Assembly: GCF_947500405.1 (NCBI RefSeq) | Contig: NZ_CANMRY010000004.1 | Coordinates: 310,001-374,000, forward strand | Reading direction: 5' to 3' | Length of the DNA: 64,000 nt | Source: an uncultured Maribacter sp. | GTDB taxonomy: Bacteria > Bacteroidota > Bacteroidia > Flavobacteriales > Flavobacteriaceae | In this document: positions 17,585 through 27,223 of the stretch, one piece after another | Position numbering within the stretch: the first letter of the stretch is position 1 | How the letters are laid out: every line of letters starts with the position of its first letter | Translations under genes and position numbers: made by a program | The notes under the pieces: model-generated | Told to the model about the DNA's origin: nothing | Databases searched by the model: none | The model's input: only the letters and a program-made list of their open reading frames with translations

Positions 17585-19996
17585 TTACATTAGTTTAGGA
17601 TAATCAGATGGGTTAGCCTCGTTCATAATCTCATATGCTTTTTCAAAAATATCTTCTACATTTGGTTTAGAGAAATAATCTCCATCAGAACCATAAGCTG
17701 GTCTATGCGCTTTTCCAGAAAGTGTTATTGGTTGGCTGTCTAAATATTTATACCCCCCTTGTTTATTTACAATTTCGTCTAATAAATAGGCAGAACATCC
17801 ACCAGGAACATCTTCATCAATTATTAGTAATCTATTGGTTTTTTTTAAACTTTTTAAAACGTCATGGTTAATATCAAAAGGTAATAAAGTTTGCGCATCT
17901 ATTACTTCAGCATCAATACCAACTTCAATAAGTTCTTTTGCGGCTTGCTCTGCTATTCTTAGTGTAGAACCGTAGGATACAAATGTAATGTCTGTTCCTT
18001 CTTTTACGGTTTCTACCACACCAATAGGAATAGTGAATTTTCCTAAATTATTTGGTTTAGGTTCTTTTAACCTATATCCGTTTAAGCTTTCAATTACAAG
18101 TGCTGGTTCATCACTCTTCATAAGTGTATTGTAAAAACCTGCTGCTTGTGTCATATTTCTAGGAGCTAGAATATACATTCCTCTTAAAAGGTGAATTAAC
18201 CCTCCCATTTGCGATCCAGAATGCCAGATACCTTCTAAGCGGTGCCCTCTAGTGCGAACTATTAGTGGCGCCTTTTGTAAACCTTTTGTTCTATATAATG
18301 TTGTTGCTAAATCATCTGTTAGGGTAGGTAATGCGTAAAATATATAATCTAGATATTGTATTTCGGCGATGGGTCTTAGTCCTCTAAGTGCCATTCCTAA
18401 TCCTTGTCCTATTATTGTTGTTTCTCTAATGCCAGTGTCTGCAATACGTAATTCTCCATATTTGGCTTGTAAACCTTCTAATCCTTGATTTACGTCTCCA
18501 ATATTACCTGTGTCTTCTCCAAAAATTAAAGCCTCAGGGTAATTCTTAAAAAGCTTGTCAAAATTCTCCCTTAGAATTATTCTTCCATCCACTTGCTCAG
18601 CATTTTCATCATAAGCAGGTTTAGTTATTGAAACATTTGTTGCTTTAGATTCTTTTTCACTGTATAAATTGGAACTAAATTTTGCTTGCGCACTCTCTAA
18701 ATAATTTTTAGTCCAAGAAATTAAATTTTGTTTTTCAAAAGTGTTTTCACCAATAAGATATCGCATTGCTTTTCTAGCACTAGTTGCTATATCTTTTTTT
18801 ATTGGTTCATCTATAGCAATAAGGTCATTTTTTATTTTAGAAATAAATACCTTGTTAGGGCTTTTAATTGCAGCTTTTTCTAGTAAGCCTACAAGTTCTC
18901 TTTTGGCATTTAATTGCGTTGTAAGATGCTCTGACCAAGCTTCTCTTTTTGCAAGTCTTACCTCTTTTTTAATTTCTTTTTCTATACCTTCTAGTTCTTC
19001 TTCAGAAGCTATTCTGGATTCCAAAATCCATTCTTTAAATCGTTTGTTACAATCATTTTCTCTTTCCCATTCTAAACGATCATCACTTTTATAACGCTCA
19101 TGTGATCCAGAGGATGAATGCCCTTGCGGTTGTGTTAATTCTGTTACATGAATTACAACAGGAACATGTTCTGTTCTTGCAATATCTGAAGCATTTTCAT
19201 AAGCATGCATTAATGCTGTATAGTCCCAACCTTTTACTTTTAAAAGTTCTAGGCCTTTTTCATCATTAGTTCTCTGGTAGCCGCTTAAAATTTTTGAAAT
19301 ATCTTCTTTTGTAGTATGATGTTTTGCGGGGACAGATATTCCATACTCATCATCCCATATACTTATTACCATTGGTACTTGTAGTACTCCAGCAGCATTA
19401 ATAGTTTCAAAAAACATACCTTCACTTGTACTGGCATTCCCAATTGTTCCCCATGCTATTTCATTACCATTTTTAGAGAAATTAGTGGCGTCTATATCTT
19501 TTAAGTTTCTATATATTTTTGATGCTTGAGCCAGGCCTAATAACCTAGGCATTTGTCCTGCTGTGCAAGAAACATCACTACTTGTATTTTTTTGTTGTAC
19601 TAAATTCTTCCAGGAGCCGTCTTCATTAAGGCTAGGGGTAAGGTAATGCCCAATCATTTGCCTTCCAGCACTCATTGGTTCTTTTTCTATATCTGTGGTA
19701 GCATAAAGGGCATGGAAAAAATCTTTAGGTTTTAAAACTCCAATAGCCATCATAAAAGTTTGATCTCTATAATACCCACTTCTAAAATCACCGTTTTTAA
19801 AAGATCTAGCCATAGCTAATTGTGGAAGTTCTTTGCCGTCTCCAAAAATTCCAAATTTTGCTTTTCCAGTTAAGACTTCTTTTCTGCCAAGTAAACTGCA
19901 GGTTCTACTTAAAAAAGCAGTTTTATAGTCCTGTAGTATTTGAACTCTAAAATCTTCAAAAGAAATGTCATTACTTGTTTTTTCAGATATATCCAT
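17585..19996 (-). CDS. fused alpha/beta 2-oxoacid dehydrogenase E1 component, divergent TPP motif
   Basis: The thiamine-diphosphate E1 component has its alpha half (about 1-370) and beta half (about 460-800) fused. The beta half carries FGEDTGNIGDVNQGLEGL, DTGIRETTIIGQGLGMAL and VIDAQTLLPFD. In the alpha half the cofactor site reads IGNASTSEG and ends IWDDEYGIS, whereas ordinary E1 enzymes have GDG and NN, so the metal site is unusual. An open frame begins at 20032, but a TATTTTTG element at 20016-20023 lies inside that extension, and the ATG at 19996 (MDISEKTSND) is the likely start. The substrate is probably a branched-chain or related 2-oxoacid. No E2 or E3 gene is adjacent. Confidence 0.87.
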   Translation of the reverse strand: MDISEKTSNDISFEDFRVQILQDYKTAFLSRTCSLLGRKEVLTGKAKFGIFGDGKELPQLAMARSFKNGDFRSGYYRDQTFMMAIGVLKPKDFFHALYATTDIEKEPMSAGRQMIGHYLTPSLNEDGSWKNLVQQKNTSSDVSCTAGQMPRLLGLAQASKIYRNLKDIDATNFSKNGNEIAWGTIGNASTSEGMFFETINAAGVLQVPMVISIWDDEYGISVPAKHHTTKEDISKILSGYQRTNDEKGLELLKVKGWDYTALMHAYENASDIARTEHVPVVIHVTELTQPQGHSSSGSHERYKSDDRLEWERENDCNKRFKEWILESRIASEEELEGIEKEIKKEVRLAKREAWSEHLTTQLNAKRELVGLLEKAAIKSPNKVFISKIKNDLIAIDEPIKKDIATSARKAMRYLIGENTFEKQNLISWTKNYLESAQAKFSSNLYSEKESKATNVSITKPAYDENAEQVDGRIILRENFDKLFKNYPEALIFGEDTGNIGDVNQGLEGLQAKYGELRIADTGIRETTIIGQGLGMALRGLRPIAEIQYLDYIFYALPTLTDDLATTLYRTKGLQKAPLIVRTRGHRLEGIWHSGSQMGGLIHLLRGMYILAPRNMTQAAGFYNTLMKSDEPALVIESLNGYRLKEPKPNNLGKFTIPIGVVETVKEGTDITFVSYGSTLRIAEQAAKELIEVGIDAEVIDAQTLLPFDINHDVLKSLKKTNRLLIIDEDVPGGCSAYLLDEIVNKQGGYKYLDSQPITLSGKAHRPAYGSDGDYFSKPNVEDIFEKAYEIMNEANPSDYPKLM

Positions 19997-20015
19997 ATAG
20001 AAACTATGATTTTTA

Positions 20016-20023
20016 CAAAAATA
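20016..20023 (-). promoter_or_regulatory. -7 promoter element for the E1 dehydrogenase gene
   Basis: On the minus strand the sequence is TATTTTTG, matching the Bacteroidota TAnnTTTG box. It lies 19 bases upstream of the ATG at 19996, which gives a short leader and argues against the longer open frame. No clear TTTG -33 box was seen. Confidence 0.5.
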
Positions 20024-20155
20024 CCTAAACATTTAGATTAAAACAATGAAAACAAAGACAATTTTATTGCATTATTTTTATAATATCATGTTTAAATGTG
20101 TGGTTATTGTAAAATTATAGTTATTAAAGAGGTGTATTTTGTGAATATGAAAAAA

Positions 20156-23002
20156 TTAAAACCATTTCCTAGTAAATAACCCAATTAAGGTTTTAGGGCT
20201 AACAGTTATTATAAAACGAATTCTTTCTTCATAATTAGGTTGTGCAATTTCCCACCCATTGTTAGAGTAGAAAGGGAGGTATAATTCAAAGTAATCTGTC
20301 ACCAAATTTAATCTTACTCCGGCATCATAAACAAAACGTTCATTTGCGCCTTTGTTTTTCATAAAGCCGGCATCCCCATATACTTCAATCCACTTCCAAA
20401 GGTTAATGCTAGCATTTGTTGTTGCCATCCAATCATTTGCATACGGGTTTTCTAGCATAGATTTAAAACCACCTTCTGCTATAATAATTTGTTGGCTATA
20501 AAGACCAGAATCTTCAGACCGACCTAAATAACTATAATCAAATAAATAATCAGTAGGACGGTCTAAAGCAAAGCTATAAAAGTTTGGATCACTATATTCT
20601 GTTGTTTTATTTCTTAAAAATTTACCAGCAAAAAAACGAAGATTTAACTGTCTGTTATTTTGAAAAAGTTTACGAAATTCCCATTCAAATACTAGTTTAG
20701 AAAAATCATTAGCATGTTGAGCATCTAAAAACCAGGAAGAATAGTCTATTATGCCGTTATTTGAGTTTCTATAACGAGCGTTTAAAACACTGTAATCTGG
20801 AGGGGTTTCAAAGTCCCCTAAATTTTCATCTCTACTTCTAAATACATTAACATATCTAAAGTTTAAAATTTCTCTTTTATTAGAACGTAAATTATCTGGT
20901 TTCCACCCAAAGCTTATAGAAGGGGTTATGGTAGAGTATCTAGAATTTTCTTGAAAGTGGAATGTAGAGCCACTAATAGAATAGTTAGCAAGGTATAGCC
21001 CAGTTTTACTCAATAATTTTTGATAGGATAATCTACCGTAGCCAACAAATGCTTTTTCTCTAAAAGAATAGGAGGGAGAAAAATCATAAATAAATGGTTT
21101 TCTTAAGAGTGTCTTGTTGTGTAATCGCATCCCTGGCGCCCAACCATCATATATATTAAAACTTATAGTAGGGACATAAAAAATTTGATTATAATCAGGG
21201 TTTTCAGCATCTTTAAAGAATTGCAGTTTAAGTTTTCTGTTACTAGATAAAAACCCCTTTAAAGATTTCCAGTTATCTCTTTGATTAAACTCTGGTATTT
21301 TTTTATCGTAATTTAAAACTAATTTATCTTCTCCATTTTTTGGAATAGTAAATGTTTTTTCTTCTTTTATGTTCGTAAACCAATATTTAGAAACAACAGA
21401 ATCTTTTTGTAATCCGAAGATAGAAATAGGGACATTGGTTCCTTCCTTATTTTTTAATGTTATTGTTAGTGAATCTTTATGTTTTTCAACATTTTTAATT
21501 TTGAAATCAATTTTACGATCTGTAGAAACATATTCCTTAAAAAACCAATTTATATCTGTAGTGGTAGATCGCTTTAGAATAGATTCAAAATCTAATACTT
21601 TAACCGTGTTGCTTTGGTAATATTTATAAAAGGTTTTTATGCTTTCATCTATTTTTTCTTTCCCAATAAATACACCTAAATATGTTAGCCCTTGTCCTGC
21701 CTTATATTTATTCGCAATTTTTTGGTTAAATTTTATTAGAGAATCATTTGGTGTGGTTAAAGACTGGTCTAAGTTTTTACGAGCAGTAACATTATATAAA
21801 AATGGATACTGGTCATTAAAATCCATTTTGGCTAAATTAAAACTACGAACCCCCCAAATTTTAGATAGTTTACCTAGAAGTTTTTGATTTGGATAATGTT
21901 GTTCAACGTAAGAAATTAATAAATAGTTGGCAATAGCTTGGTTTACCCATTGGTCTTTTCTAGGGTCTAAAAAAATGGTTTCTCTTAAAATACTATTCAA
22001 CGCAGTTTTAAGAAATTTCATTTCAAATTGAAATTGCTGTTCGTAAGGTCTAATAAATGAAGGTAATTGGTTTATACCGTATAAAGGACTTTTGTTATAA
22101 TCTATTTGACTAACAAGTAATTGCGGGTGTGGGTATTTCCCTAAATTTTCATATATAAATTTTGTTACATTATTTATAGAGATGCCTTGCGCTATTTTAT
22201 TGTATTTAGGTGCTTCTATATCTGTTACTACGGTCATGTATGGAGTTACGTGTGTTGTAAATTTTTTAGTAGCATTTAAAATTATCTCGCAACTTTTTTG
22301 TTTTATTCCTTTTAGTTGTGCTAGTTGTCTTATTGGGTATTCTGAGTTTCCTAAATTTCTGTAATTAGTAGTTAAAGATAAACTGTCTGGATAATTGAAA
22401 TTTACTGTAGTTTCCGTTACATCGGTATATAAATCTTCTAAATTTTTATTGGAATACAATTTCCATTTTCCATTATAAACTGCAGGTGTTAAATACCAGT
22501 CTTTTAGGTAGTATTCCCCTTTATTATTGTATCCATAGGGAGTAAACTTACTCATTGGTAATTTAACGGTGTAACTAATAAATAGTTTAACGGTTTTGTT
22601 TGGAGGTAAAGGGTCATTTAATCTAATTTTTAAAATATCCTTACTTTTTTCTCTTTCCCAGTGTAGTCCTCTATATTCGTTATCTACAGCACTAATAATT
22701 TTAGTGTATCCTCTTTCATTGTCTCTTGCTAAATGTAGGCTTTTTTTAAATTCCTCTGCAAAACGTTTAGCTAAACCAGTATTTTTATTAGAATATGCAT
22801 TAGCCCAATCATTAAAATATAAGTATCCTAAAGGATAGTTAGAGGTGTTTTTAAAAACAAATTCTTGTTGTATATTTAATTCTTTAGTTTCTTCATTTAG
22901 ATATACGGTAAGTGTGTTACTATGTTGTCCAAAAGCCTGGAAAGAGCTAAGGAAACTATAAAGTATACTTACTAGAACTATTATGTTTGGGAACTTATGC
23001 AC
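20156..23002 (-). CDS. M1-like pseudopeptidase fused to a C-terminal outer-membrane beta-barrel
   Basis: The 948-residue protein has a signal peptide ending near SFQAFGQ. Residues up to about 530 follow the M1 aminopeptidase layout (N-terminal beta domain with LHWEREKSKDILKIRL, then a helical catalytic-like domain). The zinc site is missing: where M1 enzymes have HExxH and a downstream HWLHEG, this protein has LNSIL and QWVNQA, and the GMEN-like position reads GINQ. From about residue 600 the pattern is alternating polar/hydrophobic strands with aromatic girdles (FNIYDGWAPGM, ISFGWKPDN, IRFIITVSPKTL), ending in Trp-Phe as outer-membrane barrels do. It lies six bases after the LOG gene, in the uvrA direction. 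Function unknown; a surface-anchored, non-catalytic peptidase fold is inferred. Confidence 0.75.
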   Translation of the reverse strand: MHKFPNIIVLVSILYSFLSSFQAFGQHSNTLTVYLNEETKELNIQQEFVFKNTSNYPLGYLYFNDWANAYSNKNTGLAKRFAEEFKKSLHLARDNERGYTKIISAVDNEYRGLHWEREKSKDILKIRLNDPLPPNKTVKLFISYTVKLPMSKFTPYGYNNKGEYYLKDWYLTPAVYNGKWKLYSNKNLEDLYTDVTETTVNFNYPDSLSLTTNYRNLGNSEYPIRQLAQLKGIKQKSCEIILNATKKFTTHVTPYMTVVTDIEAPKYNKIAQGISINNVTKFIYENLGKYPHPQLLVSQIDYNKSPLYGINQLPSFIRPYEQQFQFEMKFLKTALNSILRETIFLDPRKDQWVNQAIANYLLISYVEQHYPNQKLLGKLSKIWGVRSFNLAKMDFNDQYPFLYNVTARKNLDQSLTTPNDSLIKFNQKIANKYKAGQGLTYLGVFIGKEKIDESIKTFYKYYQSNTVKVLDFESILKRSTTTDINWFFKEYVSTDRKIDFKIKNVEKHKDSLTITLKNKEGTNVPISIFGLQKDSVVSKYWFTNIKEEKTFTIPKNGEDKLVLNYDKKIPEFNQRDNWKSLKGFLSSNRKLKLQFFKDAENPDYNQIFYVPTISFNIYDGWAPGMRLHNKTLLRKPFIYDFSPSYSFREKAFVGYGRLSYQKLLSKTGLYLANYSISGSTFHFQENSRYSTITPSISFGWKPDNLRSNKREILNFRYVNVFRSRDENLGDFETPPDYSVLNARYRNSNNGIIDYSSWFLDAQHANDFSKLVFEWEFRKLFQNNRQLNLRFFAGKFLRNKTTEYSDPNFYSFALDRPTDYLFDYSYLGRSEDSGLYSQQIIIAEGGFKSMLENPYANDWMATTNASINLWKWIEVYGDAGFMKNKGANERFVYDAGVRLNLVTDYFELYLPFYSNNGWEIAQPNYEERIRFIITVSPKTLIGLFTRKWF

Positions 23003-23008
23003 TAGCTA

Positions 23009-23695
23009 TTAAAAATTAGGGCTAAGTGCACGTTCTTTGTAGAAAGAATCTATAATTGCTACAACTTCTTCTTCGGTGTCTACAATTTTTATTAAATCAA
23101 GGTCTTTAGGGCTAATATTACCTTCGGAAAGCATGGTGTTTTTAATCCAATCCATTAAACCTGTCCAGAATTTAGTTCCTACTAAAATAATTGGAAATTT
23201 TTCTATTTTATTCGTTTGTATTAACGTAATTGCTTCAAAAAGTTCGTCTAAAGTTCCAAAGCCACCAGGCATAACAACAAAGCCTTGCGAGTATTTTACA
23301 AACATAACTTTGCGAACAAAGAAATAATCAAAATCTAAGCTTTTATCTCCATCTATATAAGGATTATCGTGCTGTTCAAAAGGTAAGTCAATATTTAAAC
23401 CTACAGATGTTCCTCCGGCTAAATTTGCTCCTTTGTTTCCGGCTTCCATTATTCCTGGTCCACCGCCAGTTATAACGCCATATCCAGCGTCTGCAATACT
23501 TTTTGCAATTTTTACTGCTAATTGATAATACGCATTGTTTTCTTTTGTTCTTGCAGAACCAAAAATAGATACACAAGGTCCTATTTTACTCATTTTTTCA
23601 AAACCATTAACAAACTCTCCCATTATTTTAAAAAGGGCCCAAGAGTCATTAGTTTTAATTTCGTTCCAACCTTTATGGTGTAATTCTTTTCTCAT
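23009..23695 (-). CDS. LOG family protein (TIGR00730 Rossmann fold)
   Basis: This belongs to the lysine-decarboxylase-like (LOG) family, several members of which cleave ribose 5-phosphate from nucleoside 5'-monophosphates. The two diagnostic motifs are present: GVITGGGPGIMEAGNKGA near the middle of the N-terminal half, and VVMPGGFGTLDELFEAIT. The 228-residue length and the N-terminal extension before the Rossmann core (ELHHKGWNEIKTNDSW) fit the larger LOG subgroup. It lies 41 bases after uvrA and six before the pseudopeptidase, so the three may share a transcript. The old name lysine decarboxylase should not be used. Confidence 0.9.
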   Translation of the reverse strand: MRKELHHKGWNEIKTNDSWALFKIMGEFVNGFEKMSKIGPCVSIFGSARTKENNAYYQLAVKIAKSIADAGYGVITGGGPGIMEAGNKGANLAGGTSVGLNIDLPFEQHDNPYIDGDKSLDFDYFFVRKVMFVKYSQGFVVMPGGFGTLDELFEAITLIQTNKIEKFPIILVGTKFWTGLMDWIKNTMLSEGNISPKDLDLIKIVDTEEEVVAIIDSFYKERALSPNF

Positions 23696-23736
23696 ATTAT
23701 TTTTACTATTTAATAGTGTTTTTTTTATATAACGTT

Positions 23737-26571
23737 TTATACTCCTAATTCTTTTATTAAGAACTTAGCAGTGTAACTTTTTTTGTCTTTACTTACTTGC
23801 TCAGGTGTACCTTTGGCAACAACCATTCCTCCATTTCGGCCTCCTTCGTATCCAATATCTATAATATAATCTACCATTTTAATTACATCTAAATTATGTT
23901 CAATAACTAAAACGGTATTTCCTTTGTCTGCTAATTTGTTTAAAACTTCCATTAAAACACGAATATCTTCAAAATGAAGCCCCGTAGTAGGTTCGTCTAA
24001 AATATAAAACGTATTTCCTGTATCTCTTTTAGAGAGTTCTGTTGCTAGTTTTATTCGTTGTGCTTCTCCTCCAGAAAGTGTAGTAGATTGTTGTCCTAAG
24101 GATATATACCCTAAACCAACATCTTTTATCGTTTTTAACTTTCTGTATATTTTTGGTATTGCTTCAAAAAAAGATACTGCTTCATTAATAGTCATTTCTA
24201 ATACATCCGCAATAGATTTACCTTTATAGCGTACTTCTAAAGTTTCTCTATTAAAACGTTTACCATTACAGGTTTCGCACTCTACATAGATATCTGGTAA
24301 AAAGTTCATTTCTATAACCTTTAGACCACCACCTTGGCAAGTTTCGCAACGACCTCCTTTTACATTAAAACTAAAACGACCAGGTTTATAGCCGCGTATT
24401 GCAGCTTCTGGAGTTTTTGTGAATAACGAGCGAATTTCGCTAAAAACGCCAGTATATGTTGCAGGGTTAGAACGTGGTGTTCTTCCTATTGGTGATTGGT
24501 TTATGTCTATAACCTTATCTATATGTTCTAAACCATTAATTTTTTTATACGGCATAGGAATTTTAACACCATTAAAATAATGAGCGTTCATAATAGGGTA
24601 TAGGGTCTCGTTAATAAGGGTAGATTTACCACTACCAGATACCCCAGTTATGCCTATCATTTTTCCTAAGGGAATTTCAATATCTACATTTTTAAGATTA
24701 TTTCCTGTGCAACCTATTAGTTTAATTTTTTTGCCATTTCCTTTTCTTCGTTTTTTTGGAACAGCTATTTCTCTTTTACCAGTAATATAATCTGCGGTAA
24801 GTGTTTTGTGTTTTTTTAAATCTTCAGGCTTCCCTTCAGAAATTATTTCTCCGCCGTGTTTTCCTGCTTTTGGCCCAATGTCTATAACATGATCTGCGCG
24901 TTCTATCATGTCGCGGTCATGTTCTACAACAATAACCGAGTTTCCTATATCTCTTAACGCTTCTAAAGATTTTATTAAACGAACATTATCTCTTTGGTGT
25001 AATCCAATACTAGGTTCGTCCAAAATATATAATACACCAACTAGCTGAGAGCCAATCTGTGTAGCAAGTCTAATACGTTGTGCTTCTCCGCCAGAAAGTG
25101 TTTTGGAACTCCGGTTTAAGGATAAATAATCTAAGCCAACATCTAAAAGAAATTGAACTCTGGTTTTAATTTCTTTTATAATTTCTTCAGCTATAATTAA
25201 TTGATTGGCATCTAATTTTTTTTCTAAACCATTAAAAAAACTAGCTAAATCTGATATATCTAAATTAGATAATTCAGAAATATTTTTTTCATTAATTTTA
25301 AAATTTAAAGACTCTTTTCTTAATCGAGAACCTTCACAACTAGGACAAATAATTTTGTCCATATATTCTTTTGCCCATCTTTTTATAGAGGTGGATTCTG
25401 CGTTATTAAATTGGCTTTTTATAAAATTAGCAATGCCTTCATAGTCTATTTTGTAGTTTCTTTTAACTCCTAGAGTTTTAGACTCTATATCAAAACTTTC
25501 TTTTCCGCCATGTAAAAGAATATCTAAAGCATCTTGCGGAATACTAGCTATAGGATCCGTTATTTTAAAATTATAGCGTTGTGCAATAATATCTATTTGT
25601 TTAAAAGCCCAAGAGTTTTTATAGGGGCCAAGAGGCGCAATGCCTCCTGCTTTTATAGAAAGCTTTTTATCGGGAAATATTTTAGTTTCATTTACCTCAA
25701 AAACATGACCTAGACCACTACAGTTTTTACACATTCCTTTTGGGGAATTAAAAGAAAACGTATTTGGCTCTGGAGAAGGGTAGGATATACCAGAAGTAGG
25801 ACACATTAAGTCTCTACTAAAATAACGAGGTTCAGGTACACCTTCTTCTAATACCATTAAAACATTTTCGCCACTATACATTGCGGTGTTAATGGTTTCT
25901 GTGAGTCTTTTATCTAAATCTGCAGTTTCATTAACTTTTAAGCGATCTATTACAATTTCTATATCGTGTGTCTTGTAACGGTCTACTTTCATGCCCTTTA
26001 CAATATCTTTTACTTCGCCGTCTACACGCACTTTTACAAAGCCTTGTTTTGCAATTTGTTCAAAAAGTTCTCTGTAATGTCCTTTTCTAGATTTTATTAC
26101 GGGAGATAAAATGGATATTTTCTTATTTAGATAATCGGTTTTTATTAGCTCTTTAATTTGAGTATCGTTATAGCTCACCATTTTTTCGCCGGTAACATAG
26201 CTGTAAGCATCGCCAGCTCTAGCAAAGAGTAACCTTAAAAAATCATAGATTTCGGTAATTGTACCAACCGTAGATCTTGGAGATTTAGAAGTTGTTTTTT
26301 GTTCAATAGCAATAACAGGCGATAATCCGTCTATTTTATCTACATCGGGTCTTTCTAATCCGCCAAGAAATTGTCGTGCATAGGCCGAAAAAGTTTCTAT
26401 ATATCTTCTTTGTCCCTCTGCATAAATGGTGTCAAAAGCTAAGGAAGATTTACCACTGCCAGATAAACCAGTTATAACCACAAGTTTTTCTCTAGGTATG
26501 GTAACGTCTATATTTTTAAGGTTATGAGCTCTTGCTCCCTTAACTTCAATATTTTCCTCGTAGTTTATCAT
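23737..26571 (-). CDS. uvrA: excinuclease ABC subunit A
   Basis: UvrA is the damage-recognition ATPase of nucleotide excision repair. The 944 residues are of normal length. Two ABC ATPase halves are visible: Walker A motifs GLSGSGKS (35-42) and GVSGSGKS (about 640), each with its signature LSGGEAQRIRLATQ / LSGGEAQRIKLATE, and DEPSIGLHQRD / DEPTTGLHFED. Zinc-finger cysteines appear as CKNCSGLG, CPSCEGSR and CETCQGGG...CETCNGKR. The gene is divergent from the Tudor-like protein. A TAACTTTG box at 26588-26595 on the minus strand is a good -7 candidate. Whether it is damage-inducible cannot be read here; I saw no copy of the GGAAA/TTTCC operator in front of it. Confidence 0.97.
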   Translation of the reverse strand: MINYEENIEVKGARAHNLKNIDVTIPREKLVVITGLSGSGKSSLAFDTIYAEGQRRYIETFSAYARQFLGGLERPDVDKIDGLSPVIAIEQKTTSKSPRSTVGTITEIYDFLRLLFARAGDAYSYVTGEKMVSYNDTQIKELIKTDYLNKKISILSPVIKSRKGHYRELFEQIAKQGFVKVRVDGEVKDIVKGMKVDRYKTHDIEIVIDRLKVNETADLDKRLTETINTAMYSGENVLMVLEEGVPEPRYFSRDLMCPTSGISYPSPEPNTFSFNSPKGMCKNCSGLGHVFEVNETKIFPDKKLSIKAGGIAPLGPYKNSWAFKQIDIIAQRYNFKITDPIASIPQDALDILLHGGKESFDIESKTLGVKRNYKIDYEGIANFIKSQFNNAESTSIKRWAKEYMDKIICPSCEGSRLRKESLNFKINEKNISELSNLDISDLASFFNGLEKKLDANQLIIAEEIIKEIKTRVQFLLDVGLDYLSLNRSSKTLSGGEAQRIRLATQIGSQLVGVLYILDEPSIGLHQRDNVRLIKSLEALRDIGNSVIVVEHDRDMIERADHVIDIGPKAGKHGGEIISEGKPEDLKKHKTLTADYITGKREIAVPKKRRKGNGKKIKLIGCTGNNLKNVDIEIPLGKMIGITGVSGSGKSTLINETLYPIMNAHYFNGVKIPMPYKKINGLEHIDKVIDINQSPIGRTPRSNPATYTGVFSEIRSLFTKTPEAAIRGYKPGRFSFNVKGGRCETCQGGGLKVIEMNFLPDIYVECETCNGKRFNRETLEVRYKGKSIADVLEMTINEAVSFFEAIPKIYRKLKTIKDVGLGYISLGQQSTTLSGGEAQRIKLATELSKRDTGNTFYILDEPTTGLHFEDIRVLMEVLNKLADKGNTVLVIEHNLDVIKMVDYIIDIGYEGGRNGGMVVAKGTPEQVSKDKKSYTAKFLIKELGV

Positions 26572-26587
26572 TTTTATGGCAAAGTCG

Positions 26588-26595
26588 CAAAGTTA
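26588..26595 (-). promoter_or_regulatory. -7 promoter element upstream of uvrA
   Basis: TAACTTTG on the minus strand matches TAnnTTTG and lies 16 bases before the uvrA ATG, giving a leader of roughly ten bases. No convincing TTTG was seen at the -33 position. Confidence 0.45.
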
Positions 26596-26695
26596 CTGTT
26601 TTGGCAATTAATATTAACGTTGACTTTATTTAGTTTTTGTTAATTCCTAACATAGTTTTAAATTCGTAATTATAATTTTTGATATAATTTAAGGC

Positions 26696-27223
26696 ATGAA
26701 AATTTTAGGAATAGGGTCTCGTATTAATCATAATGAGTTTGGTAAAGGAGTAATAACAAATGTTACTTCTACTATGTATTGGGTAACTTTCATGGATAGT
26801 GGAATAGAAACTATTTCTTTGGATTCTGATTTTGAAATTATTGAAGCTGTTACAGATGATGTGGATACCATAAGTTTTTCTGAAGTAGAGCAATCTTTAA
26901 TTTCTATTTTGCGTAAGTGGAGTGATGCTTCTTCCATAACTCCTATAGCAGATAAATGGAAAAAAGGAACTTTAATTTTACAGCCATTAGATTCTAACTT
27001 AGCAAGTAAAGAAATTCCAATAGATACTTTTTTTCATAAAATTGTAATGGTTCGCGATAGAATTAGAGTTATGGAGCAAAAAATTAATTCTAGTAAAAAT
27101 TTAGAAGACCAAGAGAAGGTAGATTTACAACAATATATCACTAGAATTTATGGTAGTCTTACGACTTTTAATGTTTTGTTTAATAATAAGAGTGACCATT
27201 TTATTGGGGTAAAAAGTAATTAA
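26696..27223 (+). CDS. hypothetical protein with a UvrD-tail-like (Tudor) domain
   Basis: I do not recognise a named family. The first 50 residues (GSRINHNEFGKGVITNV, then WVTFMDSGIETISL) closely resemble the C-terminal Tudor-like tail of the UvrD/PcrA protein in this same window (GSLVNHTRFGRGKVLNL), with the same NH-F-G-G spacing. The remaining 125 residues are predicted mainly helical, including ISFSEVEQSLISILRKW and a C-terminal coiled coil. There is no signal peptide. It faces uvrA divergently and its end overlaps the convergent TIGR03915 gene by four bases. By analogy with PcrA, binding to RNA polymerase or nucleic acid is a testable idea and not an established role. Confidence 0.75.
   Translation: MKILGIGSRINHNEFGKGVITNVTSTMYWVTFMDSGIETISLDSDFEIIEAVTDDVDTISFSEVEQSLISILRKWSDASSITPIADKWKKGTLILQPLDSNLASKEIPIDTFFHKIVMVRDRIRVMEQKINSSKNLEDQEKVDLQQYITRIYGSLTTFNVLFNNKSDHFIGVKSN

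Noticed and set aside
18741..19094. 117-codon plus-strand frame inside the E1 dehydrogenase gene
   Set aside because: It is the complement of a strongly supported gene, has no recognisable domain, and is composed of the Leu/Ser/Ile-rich residues typical of antisense frames.
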